DNA of 64,000 bases, from positions 1 through 64,000 of the forward strand of contig BNBH01000012.1 in NCBI GenBank assembly GCA_014655195.1. Direction: 5' to 3'. The translations under genes and the position numbers were made by a program. This document shows positions 33,545-42,496 of this stretch, piece by piece. The notes below the pieces were generated by a model. It did not search any database. It was not told the origin of the DNA and was given only the letters and a program-made list of their open reading frames with translations. The stretch comes from Streptomyces cellulosae. GTDB taxonomy: Bacteria; Actinomycetota; Actinomycetes; Streptomycetales; Streptomycetaceae. Position 1 is the first letter of the stretch. Each line of letters begins with the position of its first letter.

Positions 33545-34456
33545 ATGCGGATGGGCTTCGTCGGACTCGGGGTCATGGGGCGGCCCATGGCGCTCAACCT
33601 CGCGCGCGCCGGGACCCCGCTCGTGGTGTGGAACCGCACTCCGGAGCGGTGCGCGCCCCTGCGTGACGCCGGCGCCGAGGTGGCCGCCGGCCCCGCCGAG
33701 GTGTTCGAGCGGGCGGACACGGTGCTGCTGATGCTGGCCGACGAGGCGGCCGTCGACACCGTGCTCGGCCGCGGCACCCCCGCCTTCGCCGGGCGCGTCG
33801 CCGGACGCACCGTCGTCCACATGGGCACCACGTCCGCCGAGTACTCCGCCGTGCTGGAGAAGGACGTACGCGCCGCCGGAGGCGCCTACGCCGAGGCGCC
33901 CGTCTCCGGCTCCCGCGTCCCCGCCGAGCAGGGCGGACTCGTCGCGATGCTGGCGGGCGAGGACTCCGTCCTCGCGGACACGCGCCCGCTGCTCGCCCCG
34001 ATGTGCCGGGAGATCTTCGCCTGCGGGCCGGTGCCGGGCGCCCTGCTGATGAAGCTCGCCGTCAACCTCTTCCTGATCACCCAGGTCACCGGGTTCACCG
34101 AGGCGTTCCACTTCGCCGACCGGCACGGCCTCGACCGCGCCCGCTTCCTCGACGTGCTGGACGCGGGCCCCATGGCCAGCTCCGTGTCCCGGATGAAGGC
34201 GCCCAAACTGCTCGCCCGCGACTTCGCCGTCCAGGCCGCCGCCACCGACGTACTGAAGAACAACCGCCTGATCGCCGAGGCCGCCCGGGCGGCGGGGGTC
34301 GCCTCACCGCTGCTCGACGTGTGCCACGCCCTCTTCGAGGAGACCGTGGCGGGCGGGCACGGCGGCGAGGACATGGTGGCCGTGCTGCGCGCCCTGGAAG
34401 CCCGCACCGACGCGGCTCCCGCCCCCCTCGCGGGCCCCGGCGGCGGGCCCGCCTGA
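33545..34456 (+). CDS. NAD(P)-dependent beta-hydroxyacid dehydrogenase
   Basis: A 303-residue enzyme of the 3-hydroxyisobutyrate dehydrogenase/GLYR family. The Rossmann motif GLGVMG is at 7-12, the substrate-loop PVSGSRVPAEQG near 120, and the catalytic lysine in LMKLAVN near 170. WNRTPER after strand 2 (Arg rather than acidic) suggests NADPH preference. Members reduce small aldehydes such as succinic semialdehyde or oxidise hydroxyisobutyrate. Start ATG 33545 after AGGGCGGTGG. Its only visible control is the divergent TetR with twin operators. The inducing ligand is unknown. Confidence 0.9.
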   Translation: MRMGFVGLGVMGRPMALNLARAGTPLVVWNRTPERCAPLRDAGAEVAAGPAEVFERADTVLLMLADEAAVDTVLGRGTPAFAGRVAGRTVVHMGTTSAEYSAVLEKDVRAAGGAYAEAPVSGSRVPAEQGGLVAMLAGEDSVLADTRPLLAPMCREIFACGPVPGALLMKLAVNLFLITQVTGFTEAFHFADRHGLDRARFLDVLDAGPMASSVSRMKAPKLLARDFAVQAAATDVLKNNRLIAEAARAAGVASPLLDVCHALFEETVAGGHGGEDMVAVLRALEARTDAAPAPLAGPGGGPA

Positions 34457-34498
34457 GTCCGGCGACGCCCGCACCGCCCAGCGTGCGAGCATGGGCGG

Positions 34499-35305
34499 AT
34501 GAGCATCCTCCGCAGGAACAACGTCCGTGTGACCGGGGCCACCACCGGGCGTCCTGTCGTCCTCGTGCACGGGTTCGGCTGTGACCAGAACATGTGGCGT
34601 CTGGTCGAGCCGCTTCTCGCCGAGGACCACCCGCTGGTGCTCTTCGACTACGTCGGGGCCGGGCGTTCCGACCTGTCCGCCTGGCAGGAGGATCGTTACT
34701 CCTCCCTCGACGGCTACGCCCGCGACCTGGTCGAGGTCTGCGAGGAGCTGGACCTGCGCGACGCGGTCGTCGTCGGCCACTCGGTGAGTTCCATGACCGG
34801 CGTGCTGGCCGCGGCCGCCGCCCCCGGGCGCATAGGCGCCCTCGTGATGGTGTGCCCCTCGCCCCGCTACATCGACGAGGACGGCTACCGCGGCGGGTTC
34901 TCCGCCGAGGACATCGACGAGCTGCTGGAGTCCCTGGAGTCGAACTACCTCGGCTGGTCCGCGGCCATGGCCCCGGTCATCATGGGAAACCCGGACCGGC
35001 CGGAGCTCGGCGAGGAACTGACCAACAGTTTCTGCGCGACCGACCCGGACATCGCCCGGGTCTTCGCCCGCACGACGTTCCTCTCCGACAGCCGCAAGGA
35101 CCTCGAAACCGTGACCGTCCCCACCCTCATCCTGGAGTGCGAACAGGACGTCATCGCGCCCCGCGAGGTCGGCGCGTACGTCCACGCCGCGGTGCGGGGC
35201 AGCGAACTGGTCACCCTCGACGCCGTCGGCCACTGCCCGCAGCTCAGCGCCCCCGAGGCCACCGCCTCGGCGATCCGCGCGTTCCTGTCCTCAGGGGTCC
35301 GTTGA
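34499..35305 (+). CDS. RsbQ-like alpha/beta hydrolase
   Basis: A 268-residue hydrolase closely like Bacillus RsbQ. The triad is S95 (VGHSVSSM), Asp in ECEQDVIAP near 217 and H245 (VGHCPQ), essentially the RsbQ positions. LVHGFGCDQNMWR near the N terminus is the RsbQ oxyanion segment. RsbQ makes or delivers a small signal that activates the PAS phosphatase RsbP in energy stress. Here the next gene, starting in the stop codon, is a PAS-PP2C phosphatase, so the functional pairing is strongly supported. Cytoplasmic. Start ATG 34499. Confidence 0.9.
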   Translation: MSILRRNNVRVTGATTGRPVVLVHGFGCDQNMWRLVEPLLAEDHPLVLFDYVGAGRSDLSAWQEDRYSSLDGYARDLVEVCEELDLRDAVVVGHSVSSMTGVLAAAAAPGRIGALVMVCPSPRYIDEDGYRGGFSAEDIDELLESLESNYLGWSAAMAPVIMGNPDRPELGEELTNSFCATDPDIARVFARTTFLSDSRKDLETVTVPTLILECEQDVIAPREVGAYVHAAVRGSELVTLDAVGHCPQLSAPEATASAIRAFLSSGVR

Positions 35306-36549
35306 ACCCGGGCGCCGCGGACGACCCCGGCGCGAAGACGCCCGGCGCCCGACCCGCGTTCAGCTCCCTGCTGGAGGACTCGGCGGAGGACCTGTACGAG
35401 TCGGCGCCGTGCGGCTACCTGTCCACCCTGATGGACGGCACCATCGCCAAGATCAACGCCACCCTGCTGGGATGGCTCGGCCTGTCCCGTGAGGACGTCG
35501 TCGGCCGCAAGCGGTTCAGCGACCTCCTCACGGTCGGCGGCCGGCTCTACCACGAGACGCACTTCGCCCCGCTGCTGCGCATGCAGGGCCACCTCGGCGG
35601 CGTCGCGCTGGAGATGCGCACCGCCGCCGGACCCCGGCTGCCGGTCCTGGTCACCTCCACCCTCAAGCGCGGCCCCGACGGCGAACCGCTGCTGATCCGC
35701 ACCACCGTCTTCGACGCCACCGACCGGCGCTCCTACGAGCAGGAACTGCTGCGGGCCCGCCGGGCCGCCGACGATGCCCGCGAACAGGCCGAGGCCGACC
35801 GCGCCCAGCTGCGCGAGGCCCTGGCCGTGCTCCAGCGCAGCCTGCTGCCCGACACCCTCCCCGACCTCCCCGGCGTGGAGACGGCCGGCTACTATCACAC
35901 GGCCTCCGCGATGGAGCTCGGCGGCGACTTCTACGACCTGTTCCCGCTCGACGACACCCGGACCGCCTTCTTCCTCGGCGACGTCTGCGGCAAGGGCCCC
36001 CAGGCCGCGGCCCTGACCTCGCTCACCCGCTACACCCTGCGCGCCGCCATGATCCAGGACGCCGACCCGGTGGACGACCTGCGCATCCTCAACCGGGCCC
36101 TCATGGAGCGCTACACCGACGACGACCCCCGCTACTGCACCGCCGTGGCCGGCGTGTTCGAACGGGTGGGGGACACCTTGACCGTCCGGCTCGCCTCCGG
36201 CGGCCATCCGCCCGCGCTCGTCCTGCGCACCGACGGCACGGCCGAGTACCTGAGCACCCGCGGCGGCATGCTCGTCGGCGTGCTCGCCACGGCGCAGTTC
36301 GTCGAGGTGCGCACCGTGCTGCGGCCCGGCGACACGCTGCTGCTCTACACCGACGGCCTCACCGAGGCCCGCGTCGGCCCCGGCCGGGACCTCTACGGCT
36401 ACGACGCGCTGCGCTCGTTCGCCGCCGCGCGCGCCCCCGCGGGCAGCCGCGCCCTCGTCGACGCCCTCACCGCGCTGCTGCGCGACTTCGGCGACGGCCT
36501 CGACGACGACACCGCGCTCCTCGCGATCGGCGTCCCCGCCACCCCCTGA
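35302..36549 (+). CDS. RsbP-like PAS-PP2C phosphatase
   Basis: A 415-residue phosphatase. A PAS domain covers about 20-140 (ALYESAPCGYLSTLMDGTIA-like start), then a coiled coil (about 145-180, RARRAADDAREQAEADRAQL) and a PP2C domain 185-413 with GGDFYDLF, LGDVCGKG and the final LDDDTALLAIG. The architecture equals Bacillus RsbP. The start is TTG 35302 within the stop of the RsbQ-like gene (TTGA), with AGGGG 7 nt upstream, so translation is coupled. It would dephosphorylate the STAS protein encoded 48 bp downstream. Confidence 0.9.
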   Translation: MNPGAADDPGAKTPGARPAFSSLLEDSAEDLYESAPCGYLSTLMDGTIAKINATLLGWLGLSREDVVGRKRFSDLLTVGGRLYHETHFAPLLRMQGHLGGVALEMRTAAGPRLPVLVTSTLKRGPDGEPLLIRTTVFDATDRRSYEQELLRARRAADDAREQAEADRAQLREALAVLQRSLLPDTLPDLPGVETAGYYHTASAMELGGDFYDLFPLDDTRTAFFLGDVCGKGPQAAALTSLTRYTLRAAMIQDADPVDDLRILNRALMERYTDDDPRYCTAVAGVFERVGDTLTVRLASGGHPPALVLRTDGTAEYLSTRGGMLVGVLATAQFVEVRTVLRPGDTLLLYTDGLTEARVGPGRDLYGYDALRSFAAARAPAGSRALVDALTALLRDFGDGLDDDTALLAIGVPATP

Positions 36550-36596
36550 CCACCCGTTTCCAGCACCAGTTTCACGGAACGAACAGAGCGACCCCC

Positions 36597-36932
36597 ATGA
36601 AACCCCTGACGATCGTCTCGTCCCGCACGCCCGCCGGCCCCCTCCTCGAGGTGGCCGGCGACCTCGACCACAGCAACGCGCACCAGCTGCGCAAGGCCGC
36701 CGTCGGCGCGGTCGTGTCCTCCGGGCTGATGCTCGTGATGGACCTGGGCGAGCTGGGCTTCTGCGACTCCAGCGGCATCACCGCGCTGATCGCCGTCCGC
36801 AACCACGTGGTCGCGGCGGGCGCCGGACTGATCCTCGTGGCCGTGCCCGAGGCACTGCGCCGGCTGCTGCACCTCACCGGCCTCGACCAGGTCTTCGACC
36901 TGCGCGACAGCCACAGCCTCCAGACGAACTGA
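36597..36932 (+). CDS. STAS anti-anti-sigma factor (RsbV-like)
   Basis: A 111-residue STAS protein. The phosphorylation loop is FCDSSGI (D57, S58), which matches the serine phosphorylated by RsbW kinases. The chain has the usual length and pattern (VAGDLDHSNAHQLRK). It is the third gene of an RsbQ-RsbP-RsbV set. When dephosphorylated it should bind an RsbW-type kinase and free a sigma factor. The kinase is not in the operon; RsbW-like ATPases occur at 0.7 kb and 42.5 kb. Start ATG 36597 with a spaced GAACAGAG before it. Confidence 0.9.
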   Translation: MKPLTIVSSRTPAGPLLEVAGDLDHSNAHQLRKAAVGAVVSSGLMLVMDLGELGFCDSSGITALIAVRNHVVAAGAGLILVAVPEALRRLLHLTGLDQVFDLRDSHSLQTN

Positions 36933-36941
36933 CCGCCCGCC

Positions 36942-37029
36942 CCTGCCGGGTCACGCGCCCGTCCCCGCCGGGGGACGCGCCGGTCCTCGCCGGGTCACGC
37001 GCCTGCCCTTGTCCGGGTCCACGCACCCC
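36942..37029. repeat. Tandem 22-bp repeat, four imperfect copies
   Basis: Units begin at 36942, 36964, 36986 and 37008, with consensus CYYGCCGGGTCACGCGCCNG plus two bases. The fourth is most diverged. They fill the 241-bp gap between the STAS gene and the ligase gene, leaving 37030-37173 for the promoter, where TTGACG lies near 37051. Confidence 0.7.
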
Positions 37030-37173
37030 CTCGTCCCGGTCCGTACACCGTTGACGAGGGCCGTTCGATTGTTCTTGCGCCATCCGGGGCACTCGGGGTG
37101 TGCCGAAAGCGCCGCCGGTGGCTCCTGAGCCGTCGCGGGGCCGGCACAGGACTAGCGCGAGGGGAAACCGGCG

Positions 37174-38370
37174 GTGACGGTGCGTATCGGAGCAGAGGAA
37201 GAATTCCACGTCCTGGACGCGGAGAGCGGGCGACTCGTGCCACGGGCCGGACTGCTGTTGGAAAGACTCGGCACCACCGGTTTCAGCAGCGAGCTGCAAC
37301 AGTCCGCGGTGGAGAGCAACAGTGAGGTCCACGACACCCTCGACGGGCTCTACGCCGACCTGTCCGGCACCCGGCGCCGCCTGGCCGCCGCGGCCGCCGA
37401 GGAGGGCCTGGCCGTCGTCGCGGCCGGCACCGTGCCGCTGGCCCGGGTGACCCCGCGGGACGTCACCGCCGACGCCCGCTTCAGGCGGATGGCGGACGAG
37501 TACCGGCGGGTCGCCGACGAACAGCTCATCTGCAGCGCCCAGGTGCACGCCGACGTGCCCGACCGCGACACCGCGGTCCGCGCCATGTGCCTGGTGTCGC
37601 CCTGGCTGCCGCCGCTGCTCGCGCTGTCCGCCAGCTCTCCGTACTGGCTGGGCTCCGACACCGGCTACGCCTCCTGGCGCACCATGCTCTGGCAGCGCTG
37701 GCCCACCGCGGGCCCGGCCGGCTGCTACCGGAACGCCGCCGAGTACGACGCCGCCGTCGCGGAACTGATCGGCTCCGGCGTCATCAGCGACAGCGGCATG
37801 CTGTACCAGGACGTCCGCCCCTCCGCCCACCAGCGCACGCTGGAGCTGCGGATCGGCGACGCCTGCCCGCGCGCCGAGACGGTCGTGCTGATCGCCGGAC
37901 TGTTCCGGGCGCTGGTGCGCGACGCCTGCCACCGCCTGGAGCGAGGCGCCGACCCGCGCTGCGACGGCCACCACGAGTGGCTGCGCGCCGCCGGCTGGCG
38001 TGCCGCGCGCTCCGGCCTGGAAGGCCCGCTGGTCGACCCGTGGACCCGCCGCGCCGCCCCGGCCCACCTGGTGCTGCGCCGCATGCTGCACCGGCTGCGC
38101 CCCGCCCTGGAGGCGTCCGGCGACTTCGTCACCGTGCGCGACCTGCTCGACGAGGCGCTCGCCGCCGGCAGCGCGGCCGACCGGCTGCGCCGCACGGTCC
38201 GCGAGGCCGACCTGCCGACCGGCATCGACCTGCTCGTCACCGAGACGCGCGGCGACCGCTTCCCGGCCCGCGCCGGGGTCCGCCGCCCGCGCCCCCAGGT
38301 CGCCACCACCCACCACGTCAACGGCCGCTCGCGCCTCCACCCGGTCACCGCCCCGGGCACGCCGGGCTGA
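37174..38370 (+). CDS. Carboxylate-amine ligase (YbdK / GCS2 family)
   Basis: A 398-residue member of the glutamate-cysteine ligase type 2 family (YbdK). The opening IGAEEEFHVLD is the family ATP/Mg motif. Later motifs are QVHADVPDRDTAV, LLALSASSPYWLGSDTGYAS and LELRIGDACP. These enzymes join an amine to a carboxylate, often glutamate, using ATP. Here the product is unknown. The start is GTG 37174 with GAGGGG upstream. It leads a cluster with an asparagine-synthetase-like amidotransferase and an S9 peptidase, so it may make the peptide bond of a small amidated peptide. Cytoplasmic. The symbol is withheld because activity is uncertain. Confidence 0.88.
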   Translation: MTVRIGAEEEFHVLDAESGRLVPRAGLLLERLGTTGFSSELQQSAVESNSEVHDTLDGLYADLSGTRRRLAAAAAEEGLAVVAAGTVPLARVTPRDVTADARFRRMADEYRRVADEQLICSAQVHADVPDRDTAVRAMCLVSPWLPPLLALSASSPYWLGSDTGYASWRTMLWQRWPTAGPAGCYRNAAEYDAAVAELIGSGVISDSGMLYQDVRPSAHQRTLELRIGDACPRAETVVLIAGLFRALVRDACHRLERGADPRCDGHHEWLRAAGWRAARSGLEGPLVDPWTRRAAPAHLVLRRMLHRLRPALEASGDFVTVRDLLDEALAAGSAADRLRRTVREADLPTGIDLLVTETRGDRFPARAGVRRPRPQVATTHHVNGRSRLHPVTAPGTPG

Positions 38371-38447
38371 TCCGGCGCACCGGCCCGCGCCGCGTCCGGC
38401 GACGGGCCCGCCACCCGATCCCGAACCAGGAGAGTGATCAACTTCCC

Positions 38448-38528
38448 ATGTCCAGGACCAGCCACGCCGTCACCCAGCAGGACACCGCCCCCAGGGACCG
38501 GGAACCGAGGGAAGGGAGGAACCACTGA
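38448..38528 (+). CDS. Possible 26-residue peptide
   Basis: A 26-codon frame MSRTSHAVTQQDTAPRDREP then REGRNH, ending TGATG so that its stop overlaps the next start. The AGGAG site lies about 15 nt upstream of the ATG, which is far. It could be a leader for coupled translation, or a substrate peptide for the flanking ligase, or not translated at all. Confidence 0.3.
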   Translation: MSRTSHAVTQQDTAPRDREPREGRNH

Positions 38529-40312
38529 TGTGCGGCCTCAGCGGGGAGATCCGGCTCGACGGCGGACGGCCCGACATCGCGGCGGTGGAGCGCATGACCG
38601 ACCGGCTCGCACCGCGCGGCCCGGACGGACGCGGCCTGTGGTCCCAGGGCCCGGTCGCCCTCGGACACCGCCGGCTGAAGATCATCGATCTGTCGGAGTG
38701 CGGCGCCCAGCCCATGACCGACCCGGGCGCCCGCCTCACCGGCGTCTTCAACGGCTGCGTCTACAACTACCGTGAGCTGCGCGACGAACTGCACGCCCTC
38801 GGGCACCGCTTCTTCTCGCACTCCGACACCGAGGTCGTGCTCAAGGCGTACCAGCAGTGGGGCGCCGGCTGCGTCGACCGGTTCCACGGCATGTTCGCCT
38901 TCGTGATCGTCGAGCAGGACACCGGACGCGTCGTCCTCGCCCGCGACCGGCTCGGCATCAAGCCGCTCTACCTGTCGGCCACCTCGGAGCGCCTGCGGTT
39001 CGCCTCCTCGCTGCCCGCCCTGCTCGCGGCCGGAGGCGTCGACACCTCCCTCGACCCGGTCGCCCTGCATCAGTACCTGAGCTGGCACGCCACCGTGGTC
39101 GCGCCCCGCACCGTCCTCAACGGCGTGCGCAAGCTGCCCCCGGCCACCGTGCGCGTCGTCGAGCCCGACGGCACCCAGCACGACCGCCGCTACTGGCACC
39201 CCCTGCACACCCGGCGCCCCGCGTACGCGGACCTCACCGCGGACGACTGGACCGACGCCGTCCTGGACGCCCTGCGCACGGCCGTGCGCCGCCGCATGGT
39301 CGCCGACGTGCCCGTGGGCGTGCTGCTCTCCGGCGGCCTGGACTCCAGCCTGATCGTCGCGCTGCTCGCCGACGAGGGGCAGCGGGACCTTGCCACCTTC
39401 AGCGTCGGCTTCGAGTCCGAGGGCGACGAGGACGGCGACGAGTTCCACTACTCGGACCTGGTGGCCCGGCACTTCGACACCCGCCACCACCAGCTGATGG
39501 TGCCCTCCGACCGGGTCGCCGGCGCCCTCGACGGAGCCGTCCGCGCCATGAGCGAACCCATGATGAGCCACGACGTGGTCGCCTTCCACCTGCTGTCCGA
39601 GCAGGTCGCCAAGGAGGTCAAGGTCGTGCAGAGCGGGCAGGGCGCCGACGAGGTGTTCGCCGGCTACGACTGGTACCCGGCGATGGCGGGCGCGCCCCGC
39701 GAGCGGGCCGCCCAGGCGTACATCGACGCCTACGCCGACCGCTCCCACGCCGACATGGCGCACGTGCTGCGGCCCGAGATGCTGCCCGACCGGGACACCT
39801 CCGCCGAGTTCGTCCACCAGCACATGGCGCAGGACGGCGCCGACACCGCCCTCGACGCCCAACTGCGCCTGGACACACTGGTGATGATGGTCGACGACCC
39901 GGTCAAGCGGGTCGACAACATGACCATGGACTGGGGCCTGGAGGCCCGGGTGCCGTTCCTCGACCACGAACTGGTGGAGCTCGCCGCCGCCTGCCCGCCC
40001 GAGCTGAAGCTCGCCGACGGCGGCAAGGGCGTCCTGAAGGCCGCGGGCCGCCGTGTGCTGCCGCGCGAGGTCGTCGACCGGCCCAAGGGCTACTTCCCGG
40101 TCCCCGCGATCCGGCACATGGCCGGGCCCGTCCTCCAGCGGGTCCGCGACACCATGACCGCCCCCGAGGCCCGGAACCGCGGCGTCTTCCGCGAGGAGTA
40201 CGTGGAGCGGCTGCTCGCCGAGCCCGACGCCCACCGCACCCGGCGCGGGGCCAACGCCCTCTGGCAGATCGCCCTGCTGGAGACCTGGCTCCAGACCCAC
40301 GGGATCCGATGA
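38528..40312 (+). CDS. Asparagine-synthetase-like amidotransferase (N-acetylglutaminylglutamine type)
   Basis: A 594-residue class II glutamine amidotransferase fused to an asparagine-synthetase ATP domain. C2 is the glutaminase nucleophile (MCGLSGEI), and the PP-loop SGGLDSS near residue 268 binds ATP. The sequence fits the group (TIGR03104 type) that amidates N-acetylglutaminylglutamine, an osmolyte. Its usual partners, an ATP-grasp/GNAT synthetase and an M42 peptidase, are missing here. A YbdK ligase and S9 peptidase stand in their place. Start ATG 38528 with GGGAGG upstream; the stop overlaps the peptidase start. Confidence 0.88.
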   Translation: MCGLSGEIRLDGGRPDIAAVERMTDRLAPRGPDGRGLWSQGPVALGHRRLKIIDLSECGAQPMTDPGARLTGVFNGCVYNYRELRDELHALGHRFFSHSDTEVVLKAYQQWGAGCVDRFHGMFAFVIVEQDTGRVVLARDRLGIKPLYLSATSERLRFASSLPALLAAGGVDTSLDPVALHQYLSWHATVVAPRTVLNGVRKLPPATVRVVEPDGTQHDRRYWHPLHTRRPAYADLTADDWTDAVLDALRTAVRRRMVADVPVGVLLSGGLDSSLIVALLADEGQRDLATFSVGFESEGDEDGDEFHYSDLVARHFDTRHHQLMVPSDRVAGALDGAVRAMSEPMMSHDVVAFHLLSEQVAKEVKVVQSGQGADEVFAGYDWYPAMAGAPRERAAQAYIDAYADRSHADMAHVLRPEMLPDRDTSAEFVHQHMAQDGADTALDAQLRLDTLVMMVDDPVKRVDNMTMDWGLEARVPFLDHELVELAAACPPELKLADGGKGVLKAAGRRVLPREVVDRPKGYFPVPAIRHMAGPVLQRVRDTMTAPEARNRGVFREEYVERLLAEPDAHRTRRGANALWQIALLETWLQTHGIR

Positions 40313-42408
40313 CGGCGACCCGGAACCCCGGCAGCGCGCTGTACGCCCCGGAGTCCGCCCCCCTGGCCGACACCGCGGCGCCGTACGACCTGCCGCCCCC
40401 GGCGGTGCACGGCTGCTGGTACCCCTCCGCCGACCCGAGCGGGCGGCATGTCGCGTTCATCTGCGACCGGGCCGGGGTGCCGCAGCTGTGGACCGGCCCC
40501 GTCGACGGCCCGGAGGTGCGCCGGCTCGACGCCGACCCGCACCCCGTCACGGAGGTGTCCTGGTCGCCGGACGGCCGGTGGATCGCCTACACCACGGCGC
40601 CCGGCGGCGGCGAGCTGACCCGGGTGCTGTGCGTACGCCCCGACGGCACCGGCCGGCACCTGCTGGCCGGCGGGGAGTCCGGCACGTCCGCGCGGCTCGG
40701 CTCCTGGCAGCACGACGGTTCCGCGATCGCGGTGACCGTCACCGAGTCCGCCCCGCCGGGCCACGCCGACCGCTACCACGCGGAGGCGCCCGCACCGCCC
40801 GGCACCGAGCACGCCCCGCAGTGGGCGGGCCGAGACGGCCGGGCCGTCCTGCTCGACCCGGCCGGAGGACGGCTCGGGGCGGCCGACGGCGGCGTACGGC
40901 CGGCCTCCCACCGGGAGCTGGAGGAGCGGACCCTGTCCGCCTACCTCGTCGACCCGGAGGGCACCGCCGCGCCCGTCCTGCTGTTCAGCGAACGCGGCGC
41001 CGCCAACCAGCGGGTGTGCGACCTCAGCCGCGACGGCCGCCTCGCCCTCGTCTACCGGGGCCCCCGCGGACGCCGCGAGGCGCTGGTCGTGCGCACCGAG
41101 GACTCCGCCGTGACCTGCGCCTTCCCGGTCGCCGACGGTGACCCGTGGGTGGGCGGCTTCTCCCCGTCCGGGGGCACGCTCTGGCTGCGCAGCGACGCCG
41201 GACGCGAGTACGCGGCCCTGCTCGCCGCCCACCTCGACCCGCGCGGCGAACTGCACACCACACGCGTCGTCGCCGAACGCGAGGACTGCGGCCTGGAACT
41301 CCTCGCCCTCGGCCACGACGGCCGCCGCGCCGTGCTGGCCTGGAACCGGCACGGGGTCAGCGACCTCGAACTGCTCGTACTCAAGTCCGCGCCGCCGTAC
41401 GGCACCGAGGCGGGCGCAGCCCCACCGCCCTCGGCCGGCGACGCACGCCGCGTCGACCTGCCCCACGAGGTCGTCACCCGCGTCGCGCCCACCGCCGACC
41501 CCGACGCGCCCGTCGTCGCCCTGTCCGGCTCACGGCGCCACCCCGGCGTGTGGTGGCTGCCGCACGGCGCGCCCCTGCGCACCCCGTGGTCCTCCCGCGA
41601 CGAGGACGCCTTCCCGCCCGGTTTCACCCCGGTGAGCCCCACCCCCATGCGGCCCGTCGCCCGGGACGGCCTCCAGCTCGGCGGCTGGTACTACCGCGCC
41701 CCCGGCCGCTCGCCCGGAGAACCGGCGCCCTGCGTCCTCCATCTGCACGGCGGACCGGAGGAACAGGAACGCCCCGTCCTCGACCCCCTCTACCTGGAGC
41801 TGCTCAACCGGGGCCTGGACGTGTTCGCCCCCGACGTGCGCGGCTCCTCCGGCCACGGCCGCAGCTTCACCGACGCCGACCTGGGCGCCGGACGTTTCTC
41901 AGCGATCAACGACGTCGCGGACTGCGCGGCCCACGTGATGGTGGAGGGCCTCGCCGACCCCCGGCGCATGGCCGTCATGGGCCGCTCCTACGGCGGCTAC
42001 CTCACCATGGCGTCCCTGGTGTGGCACCCCGACCTCTTCCGCACCGGCGTCGCCGTGTGCGGCATGTCCGACCTGACCACTTTCTTCGAAGGGACCGAGC
42101 CGTGGATCGCGCAGTCCGCCGCGCACAAGTACGGCCATCCGGAACGCGACCGGGACCTGCTGCGCGCCCTGTCGCCGATGAGCAGGATCGACTCCCTGCG
42201 CGTCCCGGTCCTCGCCGTGCACGGCGAGCACGACACCAACGTGCCGCCCGGCGAGTCCGAACAGTTCATCAGGGCCGCGCGGGAAAGGGGTCTTGAGGCG
42301 GAGCTGCTCCTGCTGCGTGACGAAGGTCACGATTTCCGGCGCGCCGACAACCGCCGCCTGTTCCGGCGCACCGCAGGTGAGTGGCTCGAGCGGCACCTGG
42401 CGGGCTGA
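40309..42408 (+). CDS. S9-family (prolyl-oligopeptidase-type) peptidase
   Basis: A 699-residue peptidase. The N-terminal ~430 residues are a beta-propeller (VSWSPDGRWIAYTT, repeated DGR blades). The C-terminal alpha/beta hydrolase domain has the nucleophile GRSYGG (Ser near 559), Asp in VHGEHDTNVPP near 641 and His in DEGHDFRR near 673. No signal peptide, so cytoplasmic. The propeller restricts access to short peptides, so it may degrade the small peptide made by the two upstream enzymes. It starts at ATG 40309 inside the amidotransferase stop. Confidence 0.9.
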   Translation: MTATRNPGSALYAPESAPLADTAAPYDLPPPAVHGCWYPSADPSGRHVAFICDRAGVPQLWTGPVDGPEVRRLDADPHPVTEVSWSPDGRWIAYTTAPGGGELTRVLCVRPDGTGRHLLAGGESGTSARLGSWQHDGSAIAVTVTESAPPGHADRYHAEAPAPPGTEHAPQWAGRDGRAVLLDPAGGRLGAADGGVRPASHRELEERTLSAYLVDPEGTAAPVLLFSERGAANQRVCDLSRDGRLALVYRGPRGRREALVVRTEDSAVTCAFPVADGDPWVGGFSPSGGTLWLRSDAGREYAALLAAHLDPRGELHTTRVVAEREDCGLELLALGHDGRRAVLAWNRHGVSDLELLVLKSAPPYGTEAGAAPPPSAGDARRVDLPHEVVTRVAPTADPDAPVVALSGSRRHPGVWWLPHGAPLRTPWSSRDEDAFPPGFTPVSPTPMRPVARDGLQLGGWYYRAPGRSPGEPAPCVLHLHGGPEEQERPVLDPLYLELLNRGLDVFAPDVRGSSGHGRSFTDADLGAGRFSAINDVADCAAHVMVEGLADPRRMAVMGRSYGGYLTMASLVWHPDLFRTGVAVCGMSDLTTFFEGTEPWIAQSAAHKYGHPERDRDLLRALSPMSRIDSLRVPVLAVHGEHDTNVPPGESEQFIRAARERGLEAELLLLRDEGHDFRRADNRRLFRRTAGEWLERHLAG

Positions 42409-42438
42409 CGTCTCCGACGTACCTGTCACACTTCATGG

Positions 42439-42463
42439 GCGTGCGGGGGAGCGATGCGGGTAG
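42439..42463 (+). promoter_or_regulatory. Near-consensus sigma-B-type promoter
   Basis: GCGT-N15-GGGTAG differs only in the last base from the Streptomyces sigma-B pattern GNNT-N14-16-GGGTAC/T. It lies just upstream of the RsbW-like gene starting at 42497. Confidence 0.35.
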
Positions 42464-42496
42464 TCGCGCGGTGTGATCGAGTAAAAGGCGGACCGG

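Noticed and set aside
38434..38775. GTG-started 113-codon frame overlapping the amidotransferase start
   Set aside because: It runs out of frame through the clearly conserved MCGLSGE start of the amidotransferase, and its AGGAG lies only about 1-2 nt from the GTG.
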